Shown here piece after piece: positions 63,706 through 64,000 of a stretch of 64,000 nt of DNA. The notes below the pieces were generated by a model, which did no database searches, was not told where the DNA came from, and was given only the letters and a program-made list of their open reading frames with translations. The translations under genes and the position numbers were made by a program. Source of the stretch: Flagellimonas yonaguniensis (GTDB taxonomy: Bacteria; Bacteroidota; Bacteroidia; Flavobacteriales; Flavobacteriaceae); contig NZ_JARFVB010000004.1 in the NCBI RefSeq assembly GCF_029193885.1, forward strand, positions 62,001 through 126,000. The letters are read 5' to 3'. Positions within the stretch are counted from its first letter, which is position 1, and every line of letters starts with the position of its first letter.

Positions 63706-64000
63706 ATGAAATTAAAAAGTATAATTGTAGACGATTCCTCGATGCAGCGCATGGCTGTTGCGAAATTGGTCAACAATCATCCACACCTAGCTTTGGTAGC
63801 TGAGTACAGTAATGCCATTGAAGCCAAAAATGGCCTGAAAAACCACGAAATCGACCTTATCTTTTTAGATGTTGAAATGCCGATAATCAGCGGTTTTGAC
63901 CTTTTAGAGGCCCTAGAGAACCCACCACAGGTTATCCTGATTACCGGAAAACCTGATTATGCACTTAAAGCGTTTGACTACGACGTTACCGATTACCTTC
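63706..64000 (+). CDS. Response regulator, N-terminal part (LytTR type likely)
   Basis: The frame opens at the ATG at 63706 and runs past the right edge. The 98 visible residues form a receiver domain: 'LKSIIVDDSSMQRMAVAKLV', phosphoacceptor aspartate in 'DLIFLDVEMPIISGFDLLE', and 'VILITGKPDYALKAFDYDVTDYL'. The 'DYALKAFDYDVTDYL' block is characteristic of LytTR-type regulators in Bacteroidota, which usually have a C-terminal LytTR DNA-binding domain; that domain lies outside the window, so the class is inferred. Confidence 0.88.
   Translation, partial: MKLKSIIVDDSSMQRMAVAKLVNNHPHLALVAEYSNAIEAKNGLKNHEIDLIFLDVEMPIISGFDLLEALENPPQVILITGKPDYALKAFDYDVTDYL

Overview
The window is ordinary chromosomal DNA from a member of the Flavobacteriaceae (Bacteroidota), probably close to the Muricauda/Allomuricauda group. 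The support is a PorP/SprF type IX secretion protein, a TonB-dependent receptor paired with a DUF4249 lipoprotein, the Bacteroidota-restricted families DUF4835, DUF4294, DUF6095, DUF6495, DUF6503 and DUF6913, start sites that mostly lack Shine-Dalgarno sequences, and promoter boxes of the Bacteroidota type (TTG, about 19-20 nt, TAnnTTTG) in front of many genes. I recognise no prophage, insertion sequence, CRISPR array, rRNA or tRNA. The species assignment is inference from protein flavour only.

Layout. 1-3053: end of a GntP-family permease, an atypical Rid protein, an M19 dipeptidase and a TetR regulator, which look like one uptake and degradation cassette. 3184-7139: a PorP/SprF-SPOR fusion, a SixA-like lipoprotein, a DUF6503-like lipoprotein, smpB and pcm. 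7254-15149: an oxidoreductase, 3-hydroxyacyl-CoA dehydrogenase, DUF1015, a YggS-type PLP protein, then a tight run of exonuclease/GIY-YIG protein, voltage-gated-type channel, miaA and gluconokinase. 15223-28000 (mostly minus strand): an OmpR-type two-component system, coaE, a YbbR protein, a glycosyltransferase, fabI, recN, DUF4835, coaBC, rpoZ, bamD, dapA and DUF6913. 27974-36500: a 5'-nucleotidase split over two genes, ligA, prmC, ribD, and small enzymes and transporters. 36560-44514: thioesterase, dnaA, protein phosphatase, RsmI-like methylase, a lysozyme-like protein, mltG, dapF and an HtrA protease. 44643-54438: GAPDH, trmD, rplS, monomeric isocitrate dehydrogenase, TonB receptor plus DUF4249. 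54445-63469: a second GntP permease, DUF4294, an M42 peptidase, NUDIX, hisS, a collagen-like lipoprotein, DUF6495, DUF4168 and the rpsF-rpsR-rplI operon. At the right edge a LytTR-type response regulator begins.

Much of the window is housekeeping: CoA synthesis (coaE, coaBC), the lysine/cell-wall branch (dapA, dapF, mltG), translation (smpB, prmC, miaA, trmD, hisS, rplS, rpsF, rpsR, rplI), replication and repair (dnaA, ligA, recN), and envelope assembly (bamD).

The least explained material is non-coding: at least four kinds of short palindromic intergenic repeat, two of which appear to have entered the prmC reading frame, and a 620-bp gap between rplS and icd that ends in a strong orphan terminator. 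No clear undescribed defence or biosynthetic system was found. The best leads are the repeat-altered prmC, the orphan-terminator region, the Rid protein lacking its usual substrate arginine, and the exonuclease/GIY-YIG protein with an apparently altered nuclease site.
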